Shown here one piece after another: positions 52,281 through 63,802 of a DNA stretch of 64,000 nt. Position 1 is the stretch's first letter, and each line of letters opens with the position of its first letter. Below the pieces are notes generated by a model, which was given only the letters and a program-made list of their open reading frames with translations, did no database searches and was not told the origin of the DNA. The DNA is from Ypsolopha sequella (Eukaryota; Arthropoda; Insecta; Lepidoptera; Ypsolophidae). A program made the position numbers and the translations under genes. The stretch lies in the NCBI GenBank assembly GCA_934047225.1, contig OW203991.1, positions 5,518,001 to 5,582,000 on the forward strand. The letters run 5' to 3'.

Positions 52281-52391
52281 CAGTGGAGACCACATCAAGC
52301 TATACACTTGCAGTACGAAATTAGCCCCTACAGAGAAGAATATAAGATAGGTACAAAGTCCAATGTGTCTTACTTGATGCGGTCTCCACTG
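52281..52391. mobile_element. 111-bp Tc1/mariner-like MITE
   Basis: CAGTGGAGACCACATCAAG and CTTGATGCGGTCTCCACTG are inverted with one mismatch and flanked by TA (52279-52280, 52392-52393). Confidence 0.8.
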
Positions 52392-52549
52392 TACTAGGGA
52401 ACTAGAGACTTGATTGAAGATTTATAGTGAAGGATGAGTTAATCAAAATAAAATCAGCGAAGCACAAAGATTCCATTTCGATTTCTAGGTTTCCATGTTT
52501 TTTAGTCGCAATAAAAGTGCACGTACGTGTGCTTGACTTAGATGGTTAA

Positions 52550-53015
52550 GGCCCTTACTATTGCCAAATGGGTACTTTCTAAAGCCTACTCCTCGTTTAT
52601 GGCCAAACCAAAAATAATGAAAAAATGTATTATGAATAATCAACTCTTAGACAACATATGCAACAGTTTTCTTTTTCATACCACCAAAACTTCTACATGA
52701 ATTTTTTTTTTACTGAATGGTGTTTTTTGACCTCAAATTCCCTACTGCTCCTGAGTGGCTTGGCCGATTGAATTCATCTATGCTTTGATAGATAGATAAA
52801 CTTTATAGCTATAAACATAACATAAGATTATTCAATCGAGTAATCACGTCCAAGTGAAAAGTATAATTTTCTCCTATTTCGCCCTCTCAAGGACGCAGCG
52901 AGCGTCGTAACAGCCACTATGCATTGCGCGCTGATATGAACGTTATTTCAATGTCGTTTCCGTTGATATTTGTAGTGACAAATATCGAGCTGCTAATTTG
53001 GCGATGGTAATCGCC
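52550..53015 (+). mobile_element. TTAA element X, copy 2
   Basis: TTAA (52546-52549) GGCCCTTACTATTGCCAAAT ... GCGATGGTAATCGCC TTAA (53016-53019). Differs from 33708-34174 at few positions. Confidence 0.85.
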
Positions 53016-53019
53016 TTAA

Positions 53020-53640
53020 GGCGCTACGGAAAAAAAATCGACACTTTAAGAACTTGCATATCTACTTCGGTAAATAATATATTATTTTGATAAAATAATA
53101 TATTATTGTTGGAATCTTTTTCTAGGGATCTGTTACGGTGTTAACAGAAACGCGATTGGAGAAATTCGGCTCGATAGAAATATTTATTGAAATTAGGTCT
53201 TTTTCGAAACCAATTCTCCTGGTTTGACAATTTAGAATGACATGGACTGCAATTATATTTTATTAGATGGGTTTCAACGGTATCTAGGACTGATGATTGT
53301 CTATCATCAAAAACATAGATATACTATCGAATTCCGATTGTCTAAGGGTATGTTAGCACTTTAAGTGACGACACAGTTCGTAAATAGTTCAATACCCTCA
53401 AAAAGCAATTTTGAAAGTTTAGTTTTTATCTATGTTTTTGACGATAGGCACCCTGTCCAGTTGGCAACCTAAGATACAGAATAGGGGGGCTGGTTAAACG
53501 AAATTTTGATAGCAACTTTAGTTCATTTTATATTAATAAAAAACCGACTTTTTGCTACTTTTCCACGAATCCGTCCCTCTTGCACTGAGGGTTTTTTCGC
53601 ATATGGAGTAACAGGGACGCTAAAACTTTTACATATCGCC
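53020..53640 (+). mobile_element. TTAA element Y, copy 2 (with a nested MITE)
   Basis: It shares the TTAA at 53016-53019 with element X. It begins GGCGCTACGGAAAAAAAATC and ends ACTTTTACATATCGCC before TTAA (53641-53644). Matches 48744-49161 except for an insertion at 53291-53492 and a short GGTG insertion near 53138. Confidence 0.85.
53291..53492. mobile_element. Foldback MITE family G, copy 2, nested in Y
   Basis: TGATTGTCTATCATCAAAAA ... TTTTTGACGATAGGCACCCT ... AAGATACAGAATAGGGGGG. Y copy 1 reads straight through this point (TATCTAGGACCTGGTTAAAC), giving the empty site. Confidence 0.8.
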
Positions 53641-53644
53641 TTAA

Positions 53645-54085
53645 GGCGATTAGTCTTGCCAAATTAGCAGGTCGATGTTTGTCTGTACGAATATCGACAG
53701 AAATAATATTGAAATAACGTTCATATCAGCGCGCAATGCGTAGTTGCGTAGTGGCTGTTACGATGCTCGCTGCGTCCTTGATAGGGTGAAATAGGAGAAA
53801 ATAATACTTTTCAAATGGACGTGACTGTTCGTTTAAATAATCCTATGTTAGGTTTATAGCTATCAAGTTTATCTGTTATTCAAAGCATAAATTAATTAAA
53901 TCAATCAAGCCGTTTAGAAGCAGTTCAAGCCAAAAACAGCATACAGTTGAAATATTTTTTCATTATAAAGAAGATTTGGTCCCGTCAAAAAGAAAACTGT
54001 TCCATAATTATGTTGTCTTAGAGTGGATAATTCAAAGTACACTTTTTCAATATTTTTGGTTTGGCCATATACGAAGCTTTAGAAA
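53645..54085 (-). mobile_element. TTAA element X, copy 3, inverted and truncated
   Basis: It follows the TTAA at 53641 as GGCGATTAGTCTTGCCAAAT. Shares AACGTTCATATCAGCGCGCA and CTCGCTGCGTCCTTGATAGG with the other X copies but is more diverged, and it stops in the region GGTTTGGCCATATACGAAGC without the second terminus. Confidence 0.75.
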
Positions 54086-54259
54086 ATAAATAAAATAAAA
54101 ATTTCGATACTAAGCCTTTATTAATAACCTTAATCATCTTGTAACGTCTTAGACCTTCATTCAAATAGTTATCTATATAATTTTTTTTATTTTTCCTCGC
54201 CCGTCTTCAGATACATTGTTTTTTGAATAAGCTGAGTTACAATTTCAAATAACAGTTAG

Positions 54260-54720
54260 ACGGCTTACAACTTGAGAGTGGGGTGAGGAGAGGGGAAGGA
54301 ACACAGGGGGGTCGCAGGCGCAAGCGACGGGTAGAATTCTGACGAAAGGGCAGTTTGGTGCGGGCACGGGGCGAGACACCCGCTTTCAAGGAATTGAGTC
54401 GAGACAATACGCGCGCGGAACGAACGAAGTAAATTCGAAGTATTGAGTCGAGACCAGTCGCCGAAAGGTCCTCAAACATCTTACGAATTCAATAGTGATG
54501 TGTTACAAATTCTAAACGGTACGCGAGAGTGAAAGTGCGAACTTTAAAGGACAAAACTTGTGAACAAAGGACAGAGAGTGGAGCTAATTTGCTGGATATG
54601 GAGATCTATCGAAGCACAGAGGATACAGATAAGTGGTTTTAATTTCGGAATCGTTCAATTTGGAATCCCAAGAATATTAGCTTTATTTACTTAATTTTCC
54701 GTGCTTTTCGGATAGGGGGG
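54260..54720 (+). promoter_or_regulatory. GC-richer promoter / 5' UTR-like block
   Basis: Between AT-rich flanks, this stretch has higher GC, CpG-containing words, two copies of TTGAGTCGAGAC about 50 bases apart (54394 and 54444), and a purine-rich segment (GTGAACAAAGGACAGAGAGT). A short frame MEIYRSTEDTDKWF opens at 54599. It could be the promoter and first exon of a plus-strand gene continuing beyond the window. The 80-codon minus-strand frame over it is Arg/Ser/Pro-rich and shows no domain. Confidence 0.3.
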
Positions 54721-57700
54721 GAGATCAACTTGTTAGGTACATATTTAATATATTCATATAATTATAGTGTATCGCCAAATTATCATAAGAAATAAGAGTA
54801 AATCAACCAAGCGTAGATTATTTTATAGATACCTATAACGGAATAATATACGTGATACATAGGCGGGTTGAGAATTCAATTTTTGAACGTTATTTTAATT
54901 ATTACAATATAAAATGAATTGTCAATAGGAGCGTGTTAATGTTAGTATGTAATTATGAACATTAAAATACATTAGGTAAATAAATTAGTAAAATTTAGGT
55001 ATAGGTTTGCTTTAAAATGCGTTTGGTCATAGGCTTTAAGGGGTGCGTCACCGGACGTTTTAATTTGATATTGTTTTTTTGTGTTTATATATTTAGTTAG
55101 TAATTAAATTATTCTGGCTATTAAATTGAGTCATAACCTCGTATAATTCTACAAATAAGTCTTTGCAGAAGCTTTAGGTTCATAGTTGGTCGGATAAATA
55201 AGATATGTTTTGTTTATAAATTCAAAACATACAATAATAGCTGATATTTAGCGGATTGCTGAGTTGGGTTAAGAAAAGCACTTTTAATGATCTAATTAAA
55301 CTTTAGTATTGAGTGAATTTGATTCCAATAAATTGAATGATTTTTCTTTTGATGAAATCTGGATAAAATATTACTGTTAAACTAAATAACATTATATTTG
55401 GAAAGAATTCATCAGAGTTATTTTTGAAGAGATTGTTTTGTGTGTTCTTTTACAGGAATTAAATATGTGATTCTATTGGAATACTTAAATTTTATTGAAA
55501 ATACAGATATACACACTGGTGATGGTTTATTTACTCAATAAATAGGAAATTTGAGTAAATCATAGGGAAATTAAACTGCATTAAAGAACTAATGATTTAT
55601 TTGTCTTTTGACGTGAGAATAAATCATAAGTCAACTAAAAATTATTGATAGGTAGATAATAAGCAATTATATATTTTCGACTACTATAGTTAGTAGATGG
55701 AAGTCTACTAAATATTTTAGAATAAGTAAACATAACACAATTTCACAGTAAAACTTCATTCTTATAGTTTGAGGATCCATGTAGGGATTCTTCGTGTATT
55801 TTATAAGTGGTAGGAAGGGCAAGATTGAAGGTTTATTTGTGAAAACTTTTACTGAAATTTTACAATTAAAATACTAAGTAATTTTATTTAGAAGTATAGT
55901 ATTGCAATAGAATTACAAGGGGGTCTAGGAAAATTAGATAACTGTACTTGTGTTAGACTTCAAATAAATTTAAGTAAATTATTATAGACTGTAGAACAAG
56001 TCTATTTTCCACGAGCCGACTGTAGAGAAAATTTGGTAGAATTTTTTCTAGAGCCTAGAATTTTGCACAATGTGGGGTTGGCAATTTTCTTTAGATGGTG
56101 GCTTGTTTAATTTTGAATTAAAATTTTAATAAATGTTACAGTACAGTTCGCGAACAGTAAATTAACATTGAAATTGTTAAACAATTAGTAAAAGTAATTA
56201 TTCGTAAATTGACATTGAGAATTAAGGCAGGACAGACTGAATCTCGAAAACTATAAAACAATCACAATACACCGTCGTACACAAACCATTATATATCTAT
56301 TGATAGGGAATTATTAGAGAATTCAGCTGTTGTGACTTATATCTCAATGAAATTCATTATTTCTGAAATTAATCAATTGTTTTTCTTTGGTAAACCGTGT
56401 GCCGGAACGCTCCATTTTGAAATTTAATTGCTTGCTCATACCTTTGCATCCACAAGAAAAAATACTGCTTTCATGCTTCCGCCGGAGATATATGATGGAC
56501 AAAGCCAAAGAAAAGTGGAAATAATGACGCGTTAATATAACAATATTTTAAAAATAAAAAATTAAATAATTAAAATTTTATTTAAATTTTCGTAAATTTG
56601 TAGAAATTGGGAAATTGGGAAAATTATAATAAGTCGTCGAGATTATGTCTAGAGTTTCCCGCAATTACAAAAGGTAATGTTCATATTTATTGTTATTAGT
56701 AGAAATCAAGGTTATGTGATGACCACGCCGTCGCTGTCGATAACAGCTATTATCTCTTGGATAAAATGTGGAATTTCGATTATTCCGCCAAATGACAGTT
56801 TGAGTTAGTAAATTGGTTATACTGAAAATAAGGGTTTCGATTATCCTTACAGAAATAACATGCAACTTGCTACCAAAAATGGAATTTCGATTATTCCATA
56901 CCATATAGTTATAAAACACGGTAATATGTATGTAAGTATGTAAATAGGTACTAATAAAATTTTCATTTCCTGCATGAATCCCCATTTCAGCAGCGGGAGA
57001 CTCTAGACACGCCCAGATCCTGAATTTATGTTATTATAAGCATTTAATACTCACATGGTTCTATATTAATATCGTTGTGCTATTATTAATAAAAATGAGA
57101 TTAAATAATATTAGAACCATTAGAGTAAAAATACAATTAGGTTTGAATGATAAATGTATCCAATAAACCAGAATTATAATTGAAAGAATATCATTCAAGT
57201 CTTAAGTTATTTTAATTGAACTGCTTGGCGAAATTTATTTATAATTTATACTAAACTAAATTGTGTTAATTCTATTCCTGTATGTTTTATATTATAGGGA
57301 ACATATTTCATTATTTTGAATGAGTTACTAGATTCAAGTACTCATCTAAATTTCAGTAAATAAACATTGCAGTAAATTCATTGCTAGAATAAATATTATT
57401 AGGCGATTTGACTTCGTGAAAATTTTACGAAAACAAAAATGTGAGTCTCTGCGGAGAATAGACCTGGATTTTTGGTCCAATCGAGTTTTATTTCTTTTAC
57501 CGTTAATCAGGATCTGATTCTGAGAGTACTTTTAATATTATACATATATTAATGTGTTTTATAGGAATTTTTAATTTATTCTTTGGATTTTTTTTTATAT
57601 ATTAAACAAAGCAATTAACTTGAGTAACATTAAGGTTGAGATTGAGGGGACTGGAGTGAATACATCTAAACTAAACTATAATAATTAACATTTCCATGTA

Positions 57701-57835
57701 ATTTATTTTATTAAGCGTAAATTATTTATAATTGCACAAATGAACAAGGACGAAACAAGACAAGCAACTAAATTAATCAAATAGATCTACCCATATATAA
57801 ATATATAATTACTTTTATTTAAAATATAATTCTTT
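54721..57835. other. AT-rich, no gene seen
   Basis: Long AT-rich sequence almost free of the repeat families found elsewhere in the window, with no coding signal I can support. One 106-codon minus frame at 56665-56985 is low complexity and repeats a GGAATTTCGATTATTCC motif (56769, 56880). It would suit a first intron. Confidence 0.4.
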
Positions 57836-57839
57836 AAAG

Positions 57840-59160
57840 CCAGGATGGTTGGTATTAATTCTAAATTGGATTGTTATGTAGAAACGTACAGGTGTTGAAG
57901 GAGACAAGCCTTTTTTATTTTCATTACAATTAAAACTGACAAAAGCACTCCATCGCTCAGGCAATTGAATGCTCTGAGTACTCCGGTATCGAAAGCAGTA
58001 AATTCTTAAATAATAATTAGGGAGATTGGCCTGGCTTGTTTTTCAAATATATTTAAATGGGGACGATGGCGATTCATCATTGAAATATTTCAGATTTATT
58101 TAACAGATCTTTGTGATTTAGAATTTGTCGAAATACTTAGTATACTAAGGTAGATACACCCAAAAGGGGTTTCATGTTAAATTGAATAATTATCTAAAAT
58201 GTACAAGTACTTAATGAGTCGAGCTTGCTTGTTTTCCAATGCATTTAAGTAACTGATCCAATCGGTTATTTGGTGGTTATATTTTTCGGAAAGTCTCAGC
58301 ACTTGTTGAAGATGGTTAATACCCCGTATAAACCACTTCGCCGTAAAATGTAACATAATTGGAGGACTGGTCAGGCCTGTTCTCAATATGTTTAAATGAA
58401 GATGTTATTGATCTTTCATTTGAACATATCGTACTTAATTTAACAATCCTTATGTTTATTTTGTCGAAATACTTAGTATACTAAGATAGATACACCCAAA
58501 AGGGGTTTCATATTAAATTCAATAAATATCTAAAATGTACAAGTACTTAATGAGTCGAGCTTGCTTGTTTTCCAATGCATTTAAATAACTGATCCAATCA
58601 GTTATTTGGTGGTTATATTTTTCGGAAAGTCTCAGCACTTGTTGAAGATGGTTAATACCCCGTATAAACCACTTCGCCGTAAAATGTAACATAATTGGAG
58701 AACTGGTCAGGCCTGTTCTCAATATGTTTAAATGAAGATGTTATTGATCTTTCATTTGAACATACCGTACTTAATTTAACAATCCTTATGTTTATTTTGT
58801 CGAAATACTTAGTATACTAAAGCAGATTAACTCAATATGGGTATCATTCTAAATTGAATAGTTACATGAAATGAACAAGTACTTAAGGAGTCAAGCTTGT
58901 TTATTTTCCAATACATTCAAATGCTGATTCGTTCGGTTATTTGAATGTTTCATATTTTGCGAAGGTTCCTGTAGCCTGGGGCAGATTCAGGTACTCTGTT
59001 ACTATGATCGCCTCGTCGTAGAATATATAGTTGAGGGATTAGCCAGGCTTAATTTTTAATATATTTAAGTGAAAACGACATTGATCTTTCATTTAAATAT
59101 AATCTACTCATTCTACAATTTTTGTGATTTTACCTTGTCAAGGTATTGAGTATGCCTAGG
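57840..59160 (+). repeat. ~336-bp tandem array, about four units
   Basis: The marker GTCGAAATACTTAGTATACT falls at 58127, 58463 and 58799, with a diverged form (GTCAAGGTATTGAGTATGCC) at 59137. The two middle units are nearly identical; the first and last are diverged. The minus-strand frames MRTGLTS..., present in both middle units, are part of the repeat and not evidence of a gene. Confidence 0.85.
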
Positions 59161-61500
59161 CAGATAAACTCAATGTGGATATTACATTAATAAAGTCTTC
59201 AAAGTAGTTTTAGAAAGTATGGGAGATATCATTTTGGTTTTGGAAGTTTATTGTACTCGGCTCTCACACTGAGGGAGGAAGTCGCAAACCTAACATAAGG
59301 TGACGACTACTGGAATTGGCGGGGAGGGGCTAATTTGCTTGCGGTAGTCGCAACCCTCAAAACAAACAGTTCTTTTCAGGACTAAACCACCCTTAAAAGT
59401 TTCTCTGTTTCTTGGACAACGTCACACCAATTCTTTTCAGCAAATGAATACAACCTTGGATTGCTACGGTACAACAACACCGAGATATTCCTTCCTAGAT
59501 GATTATGGCCAATACAACAAAATTACTCCTGACTGTCCGAGCTGGTCTTAGTTATAAACTTTTATAAGTTTGAGGAAGGCTGAGATCGTTACAATCTATT
59601 TAGTCTATTAATATTTCAATATTTCATCTATTAATCATTAATTTAGTTAGTACTAATGATAGTAGCTGGGAGAGTAGAGTAGATAACGCGTGTGGTAAAG
59701 TAGTCCGCTAAATAGTGCGCTAGTTACTCTATTTCCAACTAGCCTAAATGTAAACCCTGCTAAAGCAAGAATAAAGTCTTTATAAAAAGAATTAAGTACT
59801 TTTATTTCGCAAAATAACAGAAATAACGTGCGCAAGCGCTCAGGCAGTCACGCTGGGTGGCGATACAAATTGTTCGGTGATTACAAAGCAATGACCATGT
59901 CATATAATGACTCTTGCCATACACAGGTGTGCAATTTCTATGATAAGAAGGAATATTTTTGTTTTGACAAGGTATCATGTGTCATATCATAGAATAATTA
60001 CCATAGTCACGGGATTACTGAAACACTTTCACGAGAATATAATAAAAACAAATTCGGTGATTTCTGTGTAGTTCGTCTACGGAAAATTGACCGGATTCCA
60101 CTTGGAAAAGGTAATCGAGTTGTATTTTGAATTTGTAACGATGGATCACACATTTTTATGAATGGAGAACACAACAATAGACAATAATAAAACTTGACTA
60201 AGGTAAAACGGACTGTACAGTTTTTTTTAACATTTTAGAATCATTAAATAAGTTTTCATAAAACAATTTTGATTTTTCTTTTAGATTCACTGCTGATATT
60301 GTAGTCAAAGTAGCTTGTCTGTCACAGTATCTAAATATTTTATAATTTATTATTATGTAACGCAAGGAAATCAAACTGATATACTGAACTAAATAGGTAA
60401 ATAGATGATTTGGAGGTTATGGATATGACTTGCAACAATCAACAAACACTTTAGGCACAGAAAATTCAAATAAAAACACAGAGTACAGGATAACACAAAA
60501 GGCAAGGGTGGACATATTCCTTACAGAAATTTCTTCCAGTCAACCGATGGTATAGGGATAAATTGTACAAAAATAATAATAATCTTCAAGCCTAATATTT
60601 AAATATAATACTCTACATATTAATACATAAATAAATACATAAATACAAACAAAATATAGCATAGTCAGTCGAGTCAATCAGAGAGATGATTATTAATCAG
60701 GTAATAATTTTACTGACCACTTCTAACATCTCATTAAATCATTAAAATCACAACACACCGGATCAAAACTGATTATTCTAATCGTCATGCACCTGAAGGG
60801 CGGTTAAAATATTTTTCAATGCAAGTGCTCGTAAAGGCCCACTTTTTATGCATCAAAACGGAACAGAAAGTCGATTATTTTGCCTTAGGGCTTTATTATT
60901 ATTTTTTTTTTATTTATTTACAATGGTTGGCTAACCTGCAGCCTTTCGTGTGTACCATAAATGGTATACTTTTTTTTTCCACTGTTTAACGGCTCTGTAT
61001 ACAGTTCTTTTGAGCCAATCATAATTTAAAGTTCACAAGATTATATTTGTTTTATTTCCTCACACTATGCATTGAAAAACGTAGTATGATACACGGGCGT
61101 AAGAGCAAAAAATTACTCGGTTACGTTTAAAACACTCGCTACGCTCGAGTTTTAAATCATCCTCGTGATTTATTCCTTTTCGCCCTTGTAGCATAAACTA
61201 CTATTATTTCAGGCACTTTAACAAACAATAAAATACCGTTTACGGCCTGAGTGATATTTAGCCATTTTTGAGTAAACTTACTATGCCTACTCTTAATTAT
61301 GTTTGTTTCCCATTCCGTGATTGGTCGTTATAATCTGGGCGACCACATTGGCTAGTTTTTATTCTGGGAACATAATCCACGTAGGTGAAACCGATGAAAA
61401 AGCTATCAACAAAGAAAACTAAGTGCAAAGTCCACTCGTCCACTATCCACGACATCCAAACAAACATTTGTATACGAGATGTGTATGATCTTATGAAGAA
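59161..61500. other. No gene seen
   Basis: Mixed AT-rich sequence. Only small features are visible: a GGAGGGGCTAATTTGC block near 59320, and AAAACACTCGCTACGCTCGA near 61122, a short palindromic CTCGCTACGCTCGAG motif similar in style to 23150-23300. Confidence 0.4.
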
Positions 61501-61502
61501 AG

Positions 61503-62222
61503 TCCGTTATTAAGAGGCGACATCACGCGCAAACCTCCACACAAAGGCTATCACAAAATTGTGAGTTGTCTATGGAATGTTATTACATTATCAAGATCTA
61601 TGTTTAGGTGGAATTAAAAATTGAGAAATTCGAGTAATATTTTAACAACAAACCCCTACGTAAAGTGTAGCCGAATGTGCTTTTATTGTTTTAGACAAAA
61701 TCATAATATTAAGTCATATAGGTGAGCACTCAATTTTTGTCTTTCTTTGTATGTATGTGGATCGCGGACGGCCCTCACACACGGGCAGACGGAAGCGTGT
61801 TGTGTGTGCGGACCGACCGCGATCACCACCCAGCTATGGTTGTGAGATGCTTACCTATTGCTACTATAATTTAATATAAGTACCGAACTCCGCAATCACT
61901 GATAAACCCTGTGGGTTTTTGTTGTTTTGTTGATTTTTGAAAATAAAGAAAATACTTAAAAAAAAAAAATACAAGTCAAACATCAAAAATGTTATCTAGA
62001 TTAACAATAACCAAAAATATGTTTGAAAAAGACTACAGTCTTGCCAAAATCATGTGACTCCTGAAACAAGTTTACAATTTTGCGCCCGCGACGAAATCGG
62101 CACGATTGTATTGTCTTCGCAAGTTTCATGGAGCGTGCACCTTATAGCGAAATGAAACAGCATGACATTTTGCCGCTTCCACAACCGAGTTGGTCGCGTC
62201 ATGATGTCTGCTCTTAATTTGC
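61503..62222. repeat. Dispersed repeat R, copy 2 (interrupted)
   Basis: TTAAGAGGCGACATCACGCG through GTGTAGCCGAATGTGCTTTT, GTTATCTAGATTAACAATAA and TTCATGGAGCGTGCACCTTA to GAGTTGGTCGCGTCATGATG. Split by the retroposed segment at 61722-61970. Confidence 0.65.
61722..61970 (+). mobile_element. Poly(A)-tailed retroposon
   Basis: A 240-base segment absent from repeat R copy 1. It starts near GGTGAGCACTCAATTTTTGT, has the imperfect hairpin ATCGCGGACGGCC / GACCGACCGCGAT, and ends AAAATAAAGAAAATACTT followed by an A-run. It looks like a 5'-truncated LINE or SINE insertion. Confidence 0.65.
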
Positions 62223-62267
62223 GCTCTTTGCTAGTTTGGCACTCATGCATGAGTTTTTGAGAAATTC

Positions 62268-62770
62268 TCTTTATTTTCTCGTAATTGGCATAGATTAAAT
62301 TATGTTAAGGTGTGTTAATTCGAAAACCATTTCGAGATTTAGGTTTAATAAGCCGTATTTTCGAAGTTTTGGTCTAAAAAACCTCATGATGATGAATAAT
62401 TTTACGAAAAGGCTGTAACTTCTATTTGCCCTCGTGTGACGTCACTTGAGTAATGGCTGTTTAAAAATGTGTCCTTTGCTATCAAGATAAATTTATAATA
62501 ATTTGCTTCAGACTAATTTGACAGCTAGATGACAGATGAGTAGACAGACAGAGACAGACCACTTTTTTTTATAAGCAATCACACATCACAATCAGTATAA
62601 TGTCTAAAATTCTTAAGTGACAAGGTCATCGGACAATTCTTTAAAAAATCATAAAAAATTAATAGTTAATTTATATACCAAAATAATGAAAACTATGTTC
62701 TAAAATAGCGTATATTCCCTGAAAAAAAAAATAATAAAAAACTTTTAAAAATTAAGCTATGGGAATTCAG
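62268..62770 (-). mobile_element. Dispersed repeat Q, copy 4
   Basis: Reverse orientation: AATTATGTTAAGGTGTGTTA, CGTATTTTCGAAGTTTTGGT, CAGACAGAGACAGACCACTT and TTAAGCTATGGGAATTC. It is the only minus-strand member in the window. Confidence 0.75.
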
Positions 62771-63235
62771 TACCAATTTAGAAACTAGAGACTTACACAA
62801 ATGAGATTTTGGTCAAACGATATTTTGTGTCGATGACTTTTAAATGCAGTATTTACAGTCAACAAGATGTCGTAGTAATGCCTACCACGCCGACTTTTCA
62901 CATTTCGCCCACGCCTTACAAACAAACAGAATTGTTAATTTACAAAAAATAAAGTTATATAAATGCCAAATGAAGGAATCGACAAGTATCCAAAAACGTC
63001 CAACAATAATTACTTACAGCACAAATAAGTTACTTTCTCATCAATTAAACTTTTCAAGTTTCATTATAAGAATTTGCAATAATCGCCATGTAGGATGTAG
63101 GTAGGTTATTTATGTGCTGTTTTATCTTGAAACCAACACTTACCAAGTTAAAAATAAACAAGTAGTAGATACCCGCATATCTACGGTCGGTACCGAATAC
63201 CGCCACAATTTGTCAGGTCAAGTACTAATCAAAAG

Positions 63236-63802
63236 TAGAGATGCGCCAAGTACACGTTTTACCGAGTACCGAGTATTATTCGGTTTTATTTTTACCGAAC
63301 CGAGTACTTTGCCGAGTTACTCGGTTCAGTTTTACGCGCTGGTGTCGGGCGCGAAAACAATGAGTTGTATAGAGTTAAAGCAGAACATATAGAGGCAGAC
63401 AAAATTGTAAAAAAAATAGTTTTGGCCGTATAAGTAAAGATATTATTGACTATTTTTCACGAAAACGACACGGTGAAAAGCAAATTTCTTGATTTCTCTT
63501 AGATATTTAATTAGCTCAAATCATGACGTTTAGAGTTACTTCATATTACCGTGACATAGCAGCTCAGTACAATACTAAAATAATAGCCGATTTCATATAA
63601 AATTTCGCAAAAATACTTAATGTCAAGATGCCATTTTTACTTATATATATTATTATATAAAGATTATTTTATGATTTTTACACTACAGTTTTCACTGAGT
63701 ATCTCGTTACTGAAGCCGAGTTATTCGGCCGAATACGCGTACTAAAAATATTGTCGAGTATGCTGAGTACCGAATATAAAACAAATACCCGGCGCATCTC
63801 TA
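63236..63802. mobile_element. hAT-like element with ACCGAGTA arrays
   Basis: TAGAGATGCGCC and GGCGCATCTCTA bound 567 bases. The flanks ATCAAAAG and GTTAAAAG agree at six of eight bases. Subterminal words ACCGAGTACCGAGTA, GAGTTACTCGG and GAGTACCGAATA repeat at both ends. The interior is AT-rich and non-coding. Confidence 0.75.

Noticed and set aside
58177..58722. Two near-identical 67-69 codon minus-strand ORFs (MRTGLTS...)
   Set aside because: They are the same stretch of a 336-bp tandem repeat; the outer units do not keep the frame open.
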